A DNA stretch of 53,373 nucleotides from positions 1 to 53,373 of the forward strand of contig NZ_PKUU01000032.1 in NCBI RefSeq assembly GCF_002899675.1. The letters are read 5' to 3'. Made by a program: the position numbers and the translations under genes. Source of the DNA: Clostridium sp. chh4-2. Lineage in GTDB: Bacteria; Bacillota; Clostridia; Lachnospirales; Lachnospiraceae. Of the stretch, positions 32,517-40,705 are shown piece by piece. The first letter of the stretch is position 1. Every line of letters begins with the position of its first letter. Below the pieces are notes generated by a model, which saw nothing but the letters and a program-made list of their open reading frames with translations, ran no database searches and was not told the origin of the DNA.

Positions 32517-33308
32517 ATGGTAGTGATTGACCAGGCATTATGTATCGGATGTGGAAAATGTGTAAAGGATTGTGTATCGGGAGTATTACATATAGACCAG
32601 GGGAAAGCAGAGCTGCAGGGAAGCTGTATTCAATGCGGTCACTGTGTGGCCATATGCCCTGTGAAAGCGGTGGCGATACCGGAATATGACATGGAGGATG
32701 TGGTGGAGTATGAAGAAAGCAGCTTTACCCTCTCGCCGGAACATTTTTTAAATGCGGTCAAATTCCGCAGAAGCATCAGAAGTTACAAAAAGCGCCAGGT
32801 AGAACGGGATGTGTTTCAGAGGCTGATTGAAGCCGGCAGATATACGGCAACAGCGGTTAATACCCAAAGCGTCAGCTATGTGGTGGTGCAGGAAAAGCTG
32901 GAGGAATTTAAACCGTATGCATGGAACGGATGGCTGGCTTTTGCGGATGCGCTTTTGCCGGAGCAGGCGGATATGAAATCTTCCATTTATAAATTCTATG
33001 AGACATACCGGAAAGATCCGGAACAGGACCGTCTGTTTTTCAACGCTCCGGCGCTTTTAGTGATTGCCACCAATAACTCCTGGGATGGAGGGCTTGCGGC
33101 TCAAAATATTGAGATGATGGCTGTGGCAGAAGGTCTTGGTGTGCTCTATAACGGCTTTTTGGTGCGGGCAATTAAAAAGAATCCGGAAGCCGTCGAATGG
33201 CTGGGGCTGTCTGATAAGAATATCTGCTGTTGTCTTTTGGTCGGCTATCCCGACGTGGTTTACCAAAGGACGGCGCCTAGGAAACCGGGGAATGTTATCT
33301 GGAAATAA
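32517..33308 (+). CDS. Nitroreductase with N-terminal 2[4Fe-4S] ferredoxin domain
   Basis: 263 residues. Two iron-sulfur motifs, CIGCGKCVKDC and CIQCGHCVAICP, lie in the first ~50 residues. The FMN-binding nitroreductase domain follows: RRSIRSYKKRQVERD holds the FMN phosphate arginines and AAQNIEMMAVAEGLGVLYNG the second block. The architecture suggests ferredoxin-linked reduction of a nitro- or quinone-like substrate, or a redox housekeeping role. ATG 32517 follows AAAAGGAGAA; the frame extends 15 codons further without a ribosome site. A small dyad (TTATCA/TGATAA, 32450-32466) lies upstream. Confidence 0.92.
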   Translation: MVVIDQALCIGCGKCVKDCVSGVLHIDQGKAELQGSCIQCGHCVAICPVKAVAIPEYDMEDVVEYEESSFTLSPEHFLNAVKFRRSIRSYKKRQVERDVFQRLIEAGRYTATAVNTQSVSYVVVQEKLEEFKPYAWNGWLAFADALLPEQADMKSSIYKFYETYRKDPEQDRLFFNAPALLVIATNNSWDGGLAAQNIEMMAVAEGLGVLYNGFLVRAIKKNPEAVEWLGLSDKNICCCLLVGYPDVVYQRTAPRKPGNVIWK

Positions 33309-33371
33309 TGATTGTAATTAATGATAGATGAAGTGAAACTATGATAGAAGAGTTAAAAGAGGAATAAAACT

Positions 33372-33863
33372 ATGCCGGATAAAATTTATAGGATCGGGGT
33401 GATTTCAGATACTCACGGGCTTATCAGGGACGAGGTTAAGGAAGCGCTGGCCGCATGCGATGTGATTCTGCACGGCGGGGACATCAACCGCCAGGAGATT
33501 TTAGACAAGCTTAAAACAATTGCAGAGGTCTATGCGGTGAGGGGCAATAATGATAAAGAGTGGGCTGAATATCTGCCGGAGCATTTGAGCCTCCGGCTGT
33601 ATGGGCTGCGGATATTTATGATCCACAATAAAAAAGAAATCGCTGAGGATTTGAAAGATTACGATCTGGTCATTTATGGCCATTCCCACAAGTACGAGGA
33701 GAAAAATGATGGGGAGAGAATTTGGCTGAATCCGGGAAGCTGCGGCCCCAGGCGGTTTCACCAGCCGGTTACCATGGCGGTGGTGGAAGTGGAAGATCCG
33801 GGAAAAATCCGCAGAGTGGTGAAGCTGGAAACGGAAGACGGGATGAAGAAGTGGAGGATATAA
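33372..33863 (+). CDS. YfcE-family metallophosphoesterase
   Basis: A 163-residue binuclear metal phosphodiesterase. Metal-binding motifs are complete: ISDTHGLI, LHGGDIN, RGNNDKEW, IHNK and YGHSHKYE, with the closing LNPGSCGPRR of the MJ0936/YfcE group. Substrates in the family are small phosphodiesters; the physiological one is unknown. Single gene, GAGG-type ribosome site. Confidence 0.92.
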   Translation: MPDKIYRIGVISDTHGLIRDEVKEALAACDVILHGGDINRQEILDKLKTIAEVYAVRGNNDKEWAEYLPEHLSLRLYGLRIFMIHNKKEIAEDLKDYDLVIYGHSHKYEEKNDGERIWLNPGSCGPRRFHQPVTMAVVEVEDPGKIRRVVKLETEDGMKKWRI

Positions 33864-34078
33864 CCGTAGGTACAGGGGAAGTTTATCCAGTTCAAAAACG
33901 GAAATTCCCAAGGTTATTTCTGGTAAAAAAATAAGGTTTTCTTGGGCTTAATTATCGGTTATACTGGAATCAGTTTGAAACTTGTTTTCCACCAAAGATG
34001 TGCCGCATAATTGTCCGTGCAGTTTTGAGAAAACATGTCATAATAGGAACATTGGTTCAAAAAGGAGGGCAGCTTTAT

Positions 34079-34105
34079 ATGAGTAAAGAGGTTATGACTG
34101 CATAG
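34079..34105 (+). other. Eight-codon mini-ORF with a strong ribosome site
   Basis: AAGGAGGG (34062-34069) lies nine bases ahead of an ATG that encodes MSKEVMTA and stops. The frame one base away continues open to 34161 and reads YDCIATGLCSEIKDRVIV before a stop. This could therefore be a leader peptide or the remnant of a small frameshifted gene. It lies 85 bp ahead of the CD3324-family gene. Confidence 0.35.
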
Positions 34106-34190
34106 CAACAGGCTTATGCAGTGAAATAAAAGATAGAGTAATTGTATAGCCTTTGCTATTCCGGACAGAAAAAAAGTTTGGGAGGCAGCG

Positions 34191-34472
34191 ATGCGCTATC
34201 AGAAAGCAACGGAGGTTTTGCCGTGTGAATTGGTGGAACTGATCCAGAAATACATAGACGGAGGATATGTTTATATCCCCAGAAAACAGGAAAATAAGAA
34301 AAATTGGGGAGAAGGAACTTCGATTAAAGAAGAGCTGGATTCCAGAAATGAAGAGATTTATCAGAAATATCAGGAAGGGTTTTCCGTGAGACAGCTGGCC
34401 GGGATGTATTATCTGTCGGAAAAAAGCATTCACAGAATCCTTCTGTTAAAACGACAAGAAAATGAGATATGA
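34191..34472 (+). CDS. CD3324-family small helix-turn-helix protein
   Basis: 93 residues. The N-terminal block KATEVLPCELVELIQKYIDG and VYIPRK, followed by a C-terminal helix-turn-helix-like segment (YQEGFSVRQLAGMYYLSEKSI), match the CD3324 family of Clostridia. Ribosome site GGGAGGCAGC before ATG 34191. Probably DNA-binding; targets unknown. A strong terminator follows the stop. Confidence 0.82.
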   Translation: MRYQKATEVLPCELVELIQKYIDGGYVYIPRKQENKKNWGEGTSIKEELDSRNEEIYQKYQEGFSVRQLAGMYYLSEKSIHRILLLKRQENEI

Positions 34473-34478
34473 CAACAG

Positions 34479-34515
34479 GCGGTATGCCGATCGCAGGATC
34501 GGCATGCCGCTTTTT
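34479..34515 (+). terminator. Rho-independent terminator after the CD3324-family gene
   Basis: GCGGTATGCCGATC pairs with GATCGGCATGCCGC (one G-U) across a four-base loop, followed by TTTTT. Confidence 0.9.
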
Positions 34516-34606
34516 ACGGCGATACGGTTCCCGTCTTTTTTGCAGAGGGGAGAACGAGGTATTCTGTGCTCCGCAGACATGATAGAGTGGCTGTGGAGGA
34601 ATGAAT

Positions 34607-35269
34607 ATGTGTGTTAAGAAAGAGGTATGGAGAATCAGTCCGGTATCATTTCCGCGGGGTAAGAGAAATTGTTCAAAGTGCAATGGAAAACGGGAATTTA
34701 TAAACAGCGAAAAGTTCCGGGTGAATGCCAATGGAAGGGTAATCGATGTTTGGCTGATTTTCAGGTGCGAAACCTGCGGCACCGCCTGGAATATGACGGT
34801 CTATGAGCGAAAGGCGGCGGATGCTTTAAATCAGGAAGAATATCTTGGATTTTTAAGAAATGACGCTTATTTAGCAGAAAAATATGGAAGAGATCCCGGT
34901 GTATTTGCCAGAAACAGAGCGGAAATCGTTCTGCGTGATCAGGATTACAGAGTGGAAATCCTTCAGGACTGGGGATGCGGTGAAAATGAGGAGAAAGGAA
35001 TCCGCGAAGTGGAATTAGAAGTGCCTTTTCCCACGAAACTTAGAGTGGATCATCTTCTGGCCGTCCAGTTGGGGGTATCGCGAAGCGTTATAAAGCGGTG
35101 GGCTGGGGAAACTATTATTTTCTGTCAGGATGAAGCGGAACATGAGGACCGGAAGGACGGCGGATGCAGGAGGAAAGGCGAGAGGAATTTCTTGCGGGAA
35201 AAAGTGAAAAACGGGATGAAAATGGGGATCAGAATGAATTGTGTTCAAGACGAACCGGAAAGGCTCTAA
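34607..35269 (+). CDS. DUF1062 domain protein
   Basis: About 220 residues. Two cysteine pairs (CSKCNGKREF near residue 22 and CETCGTAWNMTVYER near 50) form a likely zinc-binding site characteristic of DUF1062 proteins. A C-terminal S4-like segment (LRVDHLLAVQLGVSRSVIKR) suggests RNA binding. ATG 34607 is favoured over 34601 by spacing from GGAGG. The tail is strongly basic. Role unknown. Confidence 0.8.
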   Translation: MCVKKEVWRISPVSFPRGKRNCSKCNGKREFINSEKFRVNANGRVIDVWLIFRCETCGTAWNMTVYERKAADALNQEEYLGFLRNDAYLAEKYGRDPGVFARNRAEIVLRDQDYRVEILQDWGCGENEEKGIREVELEVPFPTKLRVDHLLAVQLGVSRSVIKRWAGETIIFCQDEAEHEDRKDGGCRRKGERNFLREKVKNGMKMGIRMNCVQDEPERL

Positions 35270-35297
35270 GTCAGGTCATGACTTTTGAGCCTTTTTT
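35259..35297 (+). terminator. Rho-independent terminator overlapping the DUF1062 gene end
   Basis: AAAGGCTC (starting before the stop codon) pairs with GAGCCTTT, with an inner AAGTCA/TGACTT extension, followed by a six-T run. Confidence 0.85.
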
Positions 35298-35366
35298 GAT
35301 GTCAAAGTGAGTTGGTATCTCAGCGTCAGGTGCGGATAAGAACTGTCATCTGCTATTAATAAAAAT

Positions 35367-35402
35367 ATAGTACTTGACATTACATAGTACTAGCTATAAT
35401 AT
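35367..35402 (+). promoter_or_regulatory. padR promoter with twin AGTACT operator-like sites
   Basis: -35 TTGACA (35374-35379) and -10 TAATAT (35397-35402), 17 bp apart; TATAAT at 35395 is an alternative at 15 bp. Two copies of the octamer ATAGTACT lie at 35367-35374 and 35384-35391, 17 bp apart, embracing the -35 element. That arrangement suits autorepression by PadR. Confidence 0.65.
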
Positions 35403-35450
35403 AATACTAAAGCAGATGAAAAGGTTGAACCGATTCGGAATGGAGCAAAA

Positions 35451-35774
35451 ATGAATGCACAGTTTAAAAAAGGCGTCCTGGAACTGGTTGTTTTGCTGTC
35501 AGTGACTAAAAAGGATATGTATGGATATGAACTGGTCAGCGAGGTGTCAAAAGTGATAGATGTGAATGAAGGAACCATTTATCCCTTGCTGAAACGGCTG
35601 ACCAATGAACATTATTTTGAGACATATTTAAAAGAATCTACGGAAGGGCCTCCCAGAAAATATTATCATCTGACTGCGGCAGGTCTGCTTTATAAAGATA
35701 GTTTAAAGGCGGAGTGGGTTGATTTTAACAGGAAAGTGAATCAGTTTATAAAGGAGAGTGACAGGGATGACTAA
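35451..35774 (+). CDS. PadR-family transcriptional repressor
   Basis: 107 residues with the PadR winged helix: KGVLELVVLLSV, MYGYELVSEVSK, the signature EGTIYPLLKRL and PRKYYHLTAAG. The gene overlaps the next one (DUF1700) by 17 bases. PadR-DUF1700-DUF4097 trios are a common Firmicutes arrangement linked to envelope stress. An operator-like double AGTACT site lies in its promoter. Confidence 0.94.
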   Translation: MNAQFKKGVLELVVLLSVTKKDMYGYELVSEVSKVIDVNEGTIYPLLKRLTNEHYFETYLKESTEGPPRKYYHLTAAGLLYKDSLKAEWVDFNRKVNQFIKESDRDD

Positions 35775-36804
35775 GTCGGAATTTTTGGAATATTTGGAGA
35801 AGAAACTTCAGGTTTTGAACCAAAAGGAACGGGATGATATTTTAAGCGAATACGCACAGCATATAGAACTGAAGATGGAGAGCGGGCTTAGCGAGGAGGA
35901 TGCCATTCACGATTTCGGAGATTTAGAGGAATTGGCGGCTGAGATTCTGGATGCCTACAACGTTAATCCCGACTATGATAAAAGGATCATTCAGATAGAC
36001 GGGAGAAAAATCGGTAAGAGGATGACGAAAGCGGGGCATAAAGTGGGCGGACTATTTCACAGATGTTCCCAGGCGGCAGGAAATATCTTTAAGGACAATT
36101 CCGTGGGAAATTTTAAATTAGTGATAAGGTGCTGCCTGATTTTTACCGCCCTATTCGCCGTTTACCTGCCGCTTGCCGCATTGGACATTTGGTTTGGGGA
36201 TGTTCTCTATTCCATATGCGGCAGACCGTTTGATTATCTGCTGTCAGGAGCGGTGATTATTGTTTTTCATCTCTTTTATTTGTTCTTTTCGGTTTCAGTT
36301 TTGTATACATATATTTCTTCACACAGGCACAGGCGGGATGCCGGGCAGCCGGAAGAGAATGGGGAAGAGGAAATTGCAGTGGATAGGGAAGAGGACGGGG
36401 CTGAAGAAGAACGCAGACATGTACCGGCCGTTAAGAAGGCGGGCAGACGGCTTGGCGGCGCGGCAAAATGGATGAAGAATTTATTCACGCTGCCGGGATT
36501 TTCCGGAAAAGAACCTGCTTCCGGCGGGAAAGGCATAAAGCGATTTGTAAAGTTGGTCTGCAACGTAATTAAGGCCTGCATTTCCTTGTTGGTTAAGGGG
36601 ATTATCGTATGCTGTCTCACTCCTGTGCTGTTGATGCTGCTGTTTCTGGTTATCGCATTCGGGACATTGATCGTTTTGGTAGCCCTGGGATATCCTTTGG
36701 TTGGAGTGACCGTCATATCATTGGGCGGATTGCTCAGCGGTTTTGCTTTTGTTTGGTTTGTGGGCAGCTTTTTATTTTCAAAGAAAGTGGGGAAAGAGGA
36801 GTGA
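35758..36804 (+). CDS. DUF1700 (HAAS) membrane protein
   Basis: 348 residues. The N-terminal HAAS domain reads KSEFLEYLEKKLQVLNQKER, with DAIHDFGDLEELAAEIL further on. About five to six hydrophobic segments follow, around a charged cytoplasmic loop rich in Glu/Arg (about 195-240). Longer than many DUF1700 proteins because of that insert. Translationally coupled to padR by overlap, and its stop overlaps the ribosome site of the next gene. Confidence 0.88.
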   Translation: MTGMTKSEFLEYLEKKLQVLNQKERDDILSEYAQHIELKMESGLSEEDAIHDFGDLEELAAEILDAYNVNPDYDKRIIQIDGRKIGKRMTKAGHKVGGLFHRCSQAAGNIFKDNSVGNFKLVIRCCLIFTALFAVYLPLAALDIWFGDVLYSICGRPFDYLLSGAVIIVFHLFYLFFSVSVLYTYISSHRHRRDAGQPEENGEEEIAVDREEDGAEEERRHVPAVKKAGRRLGGAAKWMKNLFTLPGFSGKEPASGGKGIKRFVKLVCNVIKACISLLVKGIIVCCLTPVLLMLLFLVIAFGTLIVLVALGYPLVGVTVISLGGLLSGFAFVWFVGSFLFSKKVGKEE

Positions 36805-36806
36805 AG

Positions 36807-37337
36807 GTGAGAAAAAGGTTGATCATTGTCTTTATCATTGGATTTTTGATGATGGGAATAGGCGGCGGAATTGCTTTCGCAGAATTTTCTTCCTTCCGTT
36901 ACGGCGGGAATATTCAGTTGGGAGGAGAGATGGCGACGGTAAAGCTGCAGCAGACCGTGCCGGAGGATGCAGAAGAGATTATAATCTGGCCGTATGGATA
37001 CCGTTTGGACAGGATTCAGGTTGTGGAAGACAGTTCTCTGGCTAAGGATGAGATTACTGTTGAGGTGACCTGCAATACAGATAACATTAAGCCTTTTATG
37101 GATGAACAGGAAGATTCTGAGGAGGAGGCCGGGACGGAAGTTCCTAAAAAGTCAGTTTTTGTGCTGGGCTATACCGGTTATGATTCCTCTGACGGTGTAT
37201 CGGAATTCTTTCAAGTGAAAGATGAAATTTTGGAAAGCATAAAGAACAGGACTATTTATACCTATTCTTATGATGACGTTGACAGGGTTGTGATTAAGGT
37301 GTCTTCGGATCGGGCGGGGCGCATTTCGATAAATTGA
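36807..37337 (+). CDS. Membrane-anchored DUF4097-like protein
   Basis: About 176 residues. An N-terminal hydrophobic anchor (LIIVFIIGFLMMGIGGGIAF) precedes an extracytoplasmic beta-rich domain ending in YSYDDVDRVVIKVSSDRAG. The position after PadR and DUF1700 supports the DUF4097-like call; the sequence match itself is loose. GTG 36807 follows GAGGAG at a good distance; GTG 36801, overlapping the previous stop, is an alternative. Confidence 0.7.
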   Translation: MRKRLIIVFIIGFLMMGIGGGIAFAEFSSFRYGGNIQLGGEMATVKLQQTVPEDAEEIIIWPYGYRLDRIQVVEDSSLAKDEITVEVTCNTDNIKPFMDEQEDSEEEAGTEVPKKSVFVLGYTGYDSSDGVSEFFQVKDEILESIKNRTIYTYSYDDVDRVVIKVSSDRAGRISIN

Positions 37338-37463
37338 TAAATTGAAAATGGTAGTTGGAAATGTTCGGACATTGTGTTTTTGAAATCATAGTAGTATAAT
37401 AAAAATGTTTTCAAAGATATTTTGGCTGAAGATTGACTCATAATTAGGAACTTTGAACATGAG

Positions 37464-37503
37464 ATTCCAGGCTGTTATGAACAGGCAGCCTGGAATTTTT
37501 TTA
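37464..37503 (+). terminator. Rho-independent terminator after the PadR operon
   Basis: ATTCCAGGCTG and CAGCCTGGAAT form a perfect 11-bp stem followed by a seven-T run. It lies about 130 bp beyond the last stop codon; the stretch before it shows nothing else recognisable. Confidence 0.9.
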
Positions 37504-37600
37504 TGGCAGTTCTGATCAGATATTTATGATGCTGCTAGATATATTTGAGGAAACAAACGGATTTATTTACAAAATTTAACCAAGGAAGTAGAGATAAGGT

Positions 37601-38134
37601 ATGAAGAAGAGAAAAAGTGTCAGATATTACAGAAGCCCGGATGAGAAGTTTTTAAATGAGCTGGGGAGTTTGAATTCCTCACATTTTTCACCGGGGGATT
37701 TGTTTGGATCTCTGGCGCCGGCTGGATGTTTGATCCTTCCGCTTTTGTTTGCAGTAGCTGTGTCCGGGGGGATTTGGATGCTGCCGGAAGATTTGCAGAC
37801 AGTTCTCAGAATTGTGCTGGTGCTTTCGGTGGGAATCAAACTGTTGGTTCTGCCGGAATTGGTTCTCGATTTTCCTGATGATTTTTTTGGCATCTGCAAT
37901 TCATTTCATAACTGGACCGGATATTTGGGAATCCTGGGTATGTATTTAAAAACGGATCATTCCAGGATATTTGGCTGGCCGGTTTGGGTTTATGGGATTT
38001 GGGCGGCCCTAGGCGTTGTGATCTGCTTTCTGAATTTAAAATTCAGGAAGGTGCGCTTAACCGGAATGCGGGTTTTGGCGTATTTGATTTTATGCCTGTT
38101 TTGGATAATGGCAATTAACGCTATACGCCCGTAA
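37601..38134 (+). CDS. Hypothetical membrane protein
   Basis: 177 residues with a hydrophilic N-terminus (about 35 residues) and four hydrophobic segments (about 42-60, 66-84, 122-140 and 156-173). No family recognised. ATG 37601 has only a weak AAGG-type ribosome site. It precedes the aromatic acid exporter gene by 41 bases and could be cotranscribed with it. Confidence 0.65.
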   Translation: MKKRKSVRYYRSPDEKFLNELGSLNSSHFSPGDLFGSLAPAGCLILPLLFAVAVSGGIWMLPEDLQTVLRIVLVLSVGIKLLVLPELVLDFPDDFFGICNSFHNWTGYLGILGMYLKTDHSRIFGWPVWVYGIWAALGVVICFLNLKFRKVRLTGMRVLAYLILCLFWIMAINAIRP

Positions 38135-38175
38135 AGGGACGTTTGGCGTATCATTTGATGTGAGGTAAAGGCTGA

Positions 38176-39186
38176 GTGAAAAGAAAACCGGATTATCTGA
38201 AAATACTAAAGATAGCGGCGGGTACAGGGATTTCTATTATTATTGCGGAAGTTTTAGGGCTGAGATACAGCGCTTCCGCCGGTGTGATTACACTGCTCAG
38301 CATTCAGGACACAAAAAAGGAAACGATTCGTGTGGTTGGAAGGCGTCTGGCCTCTTTTGTGCTGGCGCTTCTTTTGTCGGCTGTATGTTTCCGGCTGTTT
38401 GGTTATGGAGCCTTGGCGGTTGCTGTGTTCCTGCTGTTTTTTGCATGGGCTTGTATGACATTTCATATGCAGGAGGGGATCTCGGTCAATACGGTGTTGA
38501 TGACTCATTTTCTGGCAGAACGGTCCATGGGAGCGGGGGATATTTTAAATGAGGTTCTGCTGCTTTTGGTGGGAGCCGGAATCGGGGTGATTTTAAACCT
38601 CTACATTCCGGGCAAGAAAAAACAGATTAAGATGAGCCAGAAACAGATTGAAGACCGGATGAAAGAGATTTTGGGTAGCATGTCTGCCGCTCTTTTGGGC
38701 AGGGAGAGAAGATGCGGCCAGTCAGAACCGCTGCTTTGTCTGGAAAAAGAGCTGGATTTGGGTGAAAGACGGGCCTATGAAGATATGGAGAACAGCCTGC
38801 TTTCAGAAACCAGATATTATCTGCGCTATATGAACATGAGAAAAGGTCAGGCGCTGGTGCTTACAAGAATCGAAAAGCAGCTTTGCAGGCTTGCGATGCT
38901 GCCGCCCCAGGCGGAACAGATCGCCTGTGTGATGGGACATATCAGTGAAAGTTTTCATGAATATAACAATGCGGTCGATTTGCTGGAAGAGCTGGAAGCT
39001 GTTAAAATGGATATGAGGGAGCAGCCGCTTCCCACAGAACGGCTGGAATTTGAAAACAGGGCTGTTTTGTTTCAGATTCTGATGGAATTAGAGCAGTTTT
39101 TGGCTATGAAAAAGGAATTTGTAGAGGAATTGGATGAACACGAGATCCGGGAATTCTGGAAAGACAGGAATTGCCAGGACGTATAA
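38176..39186 (+). CDS. Aromatic acid exporter family protein (FUSC-like)
   Basis: 336 residues. The first ~145 residues carry four to five membrane segments with the typical LRYSASAGVITLLSIQDTKK and GVILNLYIPG blocks of the ArAE_1 family. The remaining ~190 residues are a helical cytoplasmic domain (ArAE_1_C-like; EDMENSLLSETRYYLRYMNM). GTG 38176 with GAGGTAAAG upstream. Predicted efflux of aromatic acids or related small anions; substrate unproven. Confidence 0.87.
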   Translation: MKRKPDYLKILKIAAGTGISIIIAEVLGLRYSASAGVITLLSIQDTKKETIRVVGRRLASFVLALLLSAVCFRLFGYGALAVAVFLLFFAWACMTFHMQEGISVNTVLMTHFLAERSMGAGDILNEVLLLLVGAGIGVILNLYIPGKKKQIKMSQKQIEDRMKEILGSMSAALLGRERRCGQSEPLLCLEKELDLGERRAYEDMENSLLSETRYYLRYMNMRKGQALVLTRIEKQLCRLAMLPPQAEQIACVMGHISESFHEYNNAVDLLEELEAVKMDMREQPLPTERLEFENRAVLFQILMELEQFLAMKKEFVEELDEHEIREFWKDRNCQDV

Positions 39187-39224
39187 GAGAAATATAAGAG
39201 AAAACTAAAGGTGGGGATTTTAGT

Positions 39225-39878
39225 ATGACAAAGATGATTGATCCATGGATGCCGCCGGTGCTGGAAACGGTGGTCGACGGCTTTGAACTGATGCAGGGCT
39301 GCTGTGAAAGGGAAGAGCGGCTGGAAGAGAAGCTGTTAACCAAACTGGATGTTCAGGGAGAGGTATTTGATACTATCTGCATATCAAAGGTGAAGTTTGA
39401 AAACTGTCTCTTTCTGGACTGTTCGTTTAAAAAAGGAGAGTTTACGGATGTGATTTTTCAGTCCTGTAATTTTTCTAACTGTGATTTCAGCGACAGCTAT
39501 TTTAACCGGTGCCGGTTTATCGGTTCCAAAGGAATGGGAGCCAAATTCTGTGGAAACAGCATACAGAATCTGACGGTAAAGGACTGTAATTTCAGCTATG
39601 CCAATTTTGATTCTTCCAAGCTGGAGAAAATACGGTTTGAGGATTCGGAATTAAGGGGAGCCGGTTTGTCCCAATGCAGATGCAAAATGGTGTATTGGAG
39701 CCGGGTACGGCTGTCGGAAGCAAGCTTTTTTAAGACCTCCATGCAGAAAATGGATTTTACAACATGTGACATTGCGGGCATTTCCATTTCCGACGACTGT
39801 TCGGAATTAAAGGGAGCTGTGGTGGACTTGTATCAGGCTGCGGAACTGGCAAAAAGGCTGGGGTTGGTCATTAAATAG
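39225..39878 (+). CDS. Pentapeptide-repeat protein
   Basis: 217 residues. From about residue 55 the sequence falls into five-residue steps with central Phe/Leu (FENCLFLDCSFKKGEFTDVI, later NFSNCDFSDSYF and NFSYANFDSSKLEKIRF), giving a right-handed quadrilateral beta-helix. Cysteine is unusually common at the repeat positions. Some such proteins mimic DNA and protect gyrase, but nothing here shows that. It sits 38 bases after the exporter gene. Confidence 0.88.
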   Translation: MTKMIDPWMPPVLETVVDGFELMQGCCEREERLEEKLLTKLDVQGEVFDTICISKVKFENCLFLDCSFKKGEFTDVIFQSCNFSNCDFSDSYFNRCRFIGSKGMGAKFCGNSIQNLTVKDCNFSYANFDSSKLEKIRFEDSELRGAGLSQCRCKMVYWSRVRLSEASFFKTSMQKMDFTTCDIAGISISDDCSELKGAVVDLYQAAELAKRLGLVIK

Positions 39879-39900
39879 CAGGGAAAGCTGGGGGATGGAT

Positions 39901-40695
39901 ATGGTGCGCTTTTTGATTATGGCATTTGTGATGATGATGCCGTTTTTTACCGGATATGTGCAGCTGCCGGGAGAACAGGCGGCTTCTTACCAGAGCGGGT
40001 ATTTGGGGCTGGAATGCATTGAGGCCGGAACGGATTCCTATTACATACAGACCTTATATTTGGAAAAGCTGGAAGAGTGGAAGGGAGAGGGATACATTCC
40101 TTTGATCGTTCAGAAAGATGAGTTTGGGGTGATGGAGGACAGTGTTTCCAGAGCAGTAATGGAGTACGGTTCTATGGAAAATTATGCAAAAGAAATGCTG
40201 GAAAAGGCAAAACAGGTGGACGCAGGCCAATTCTTTGAGGAAAACCGGGAAAATTATGAGTTGTGGATGGAATGGGCGGAGGAAGAGGCTACTGATCCTG
40301 ATTATTCCTGGGAAGATGATCCGGATATCCAAAGTGACCTTTATCTGCCCGGGTACGGAGGCACGTATCTGATCCTGAAGGTTCCGGCAAAAGAGCCGTA
40401 TGAGGTTTTAGCTTATGTGCCCTTTGGCGGTTACAATGAATGTCCGCTTCCGGAGGAACACATAGCGGTTGCAAAGAGGTGGTATGAGCTGTATGGCGCT
40501 GTTCCATGTGCAGTTGGATATGACACGCTGCAGTATTATCTGGAGGAACCGGTCACAGACAGGGAGGCAGTGGAAAAACTGTCGGAAGAGATGATGATTT
40601 ACTGTGCGGATATTGTCTTTCAGGGAGTGGGAGATTTAGACTATCTAAAGGCAAGTATCAAAGGAAGCCCCTTTTGGTTTTTCTGGTGGGATTAA
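39901..40695 (+). CDS. Hypothetical exported protein
   Basis: About 264 residues with an N-terminal hydrophobic segment (LIMAFVMMMPFFTGYV) that may be a signal peptide. An acidic mature part is rich in Glu, Asp, Trp and Tyr (EEEATDPDYSWEDDPDIQ). No family recognised. ATG 39901 lies at a suitable distance from GGGGG; ATG 39895 is an alternative. Element A copy 2 begins 11 bases after the stop. Confidence 0.65.
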   Translation: MVRFLIMAFVMMMPFFTGYVQLPGEQAASYQSGYLGLECIEAGTDSYYIQTLYLEKLEEWKGEGYIPLIVQKDEFGVMEDSVSRAVMEYGSMENYAKEMLEKAKQVDAGQFFEENRENYELWMEWAEEEATDPDYSWEDDPDIQSDLYLPGYGGTYLILKVPAKEPYEVLAYVPFGGYNECPLPEEHIAVAKRWYELYGAVPCAVGYDTLQYYLEEPVTDREAVEKLSEEMMIYCADIVFQGVGDLDYLKASIKGSPFWFFWWD

Positions 40696-40705
40696 AATAT
40701 GGGGT

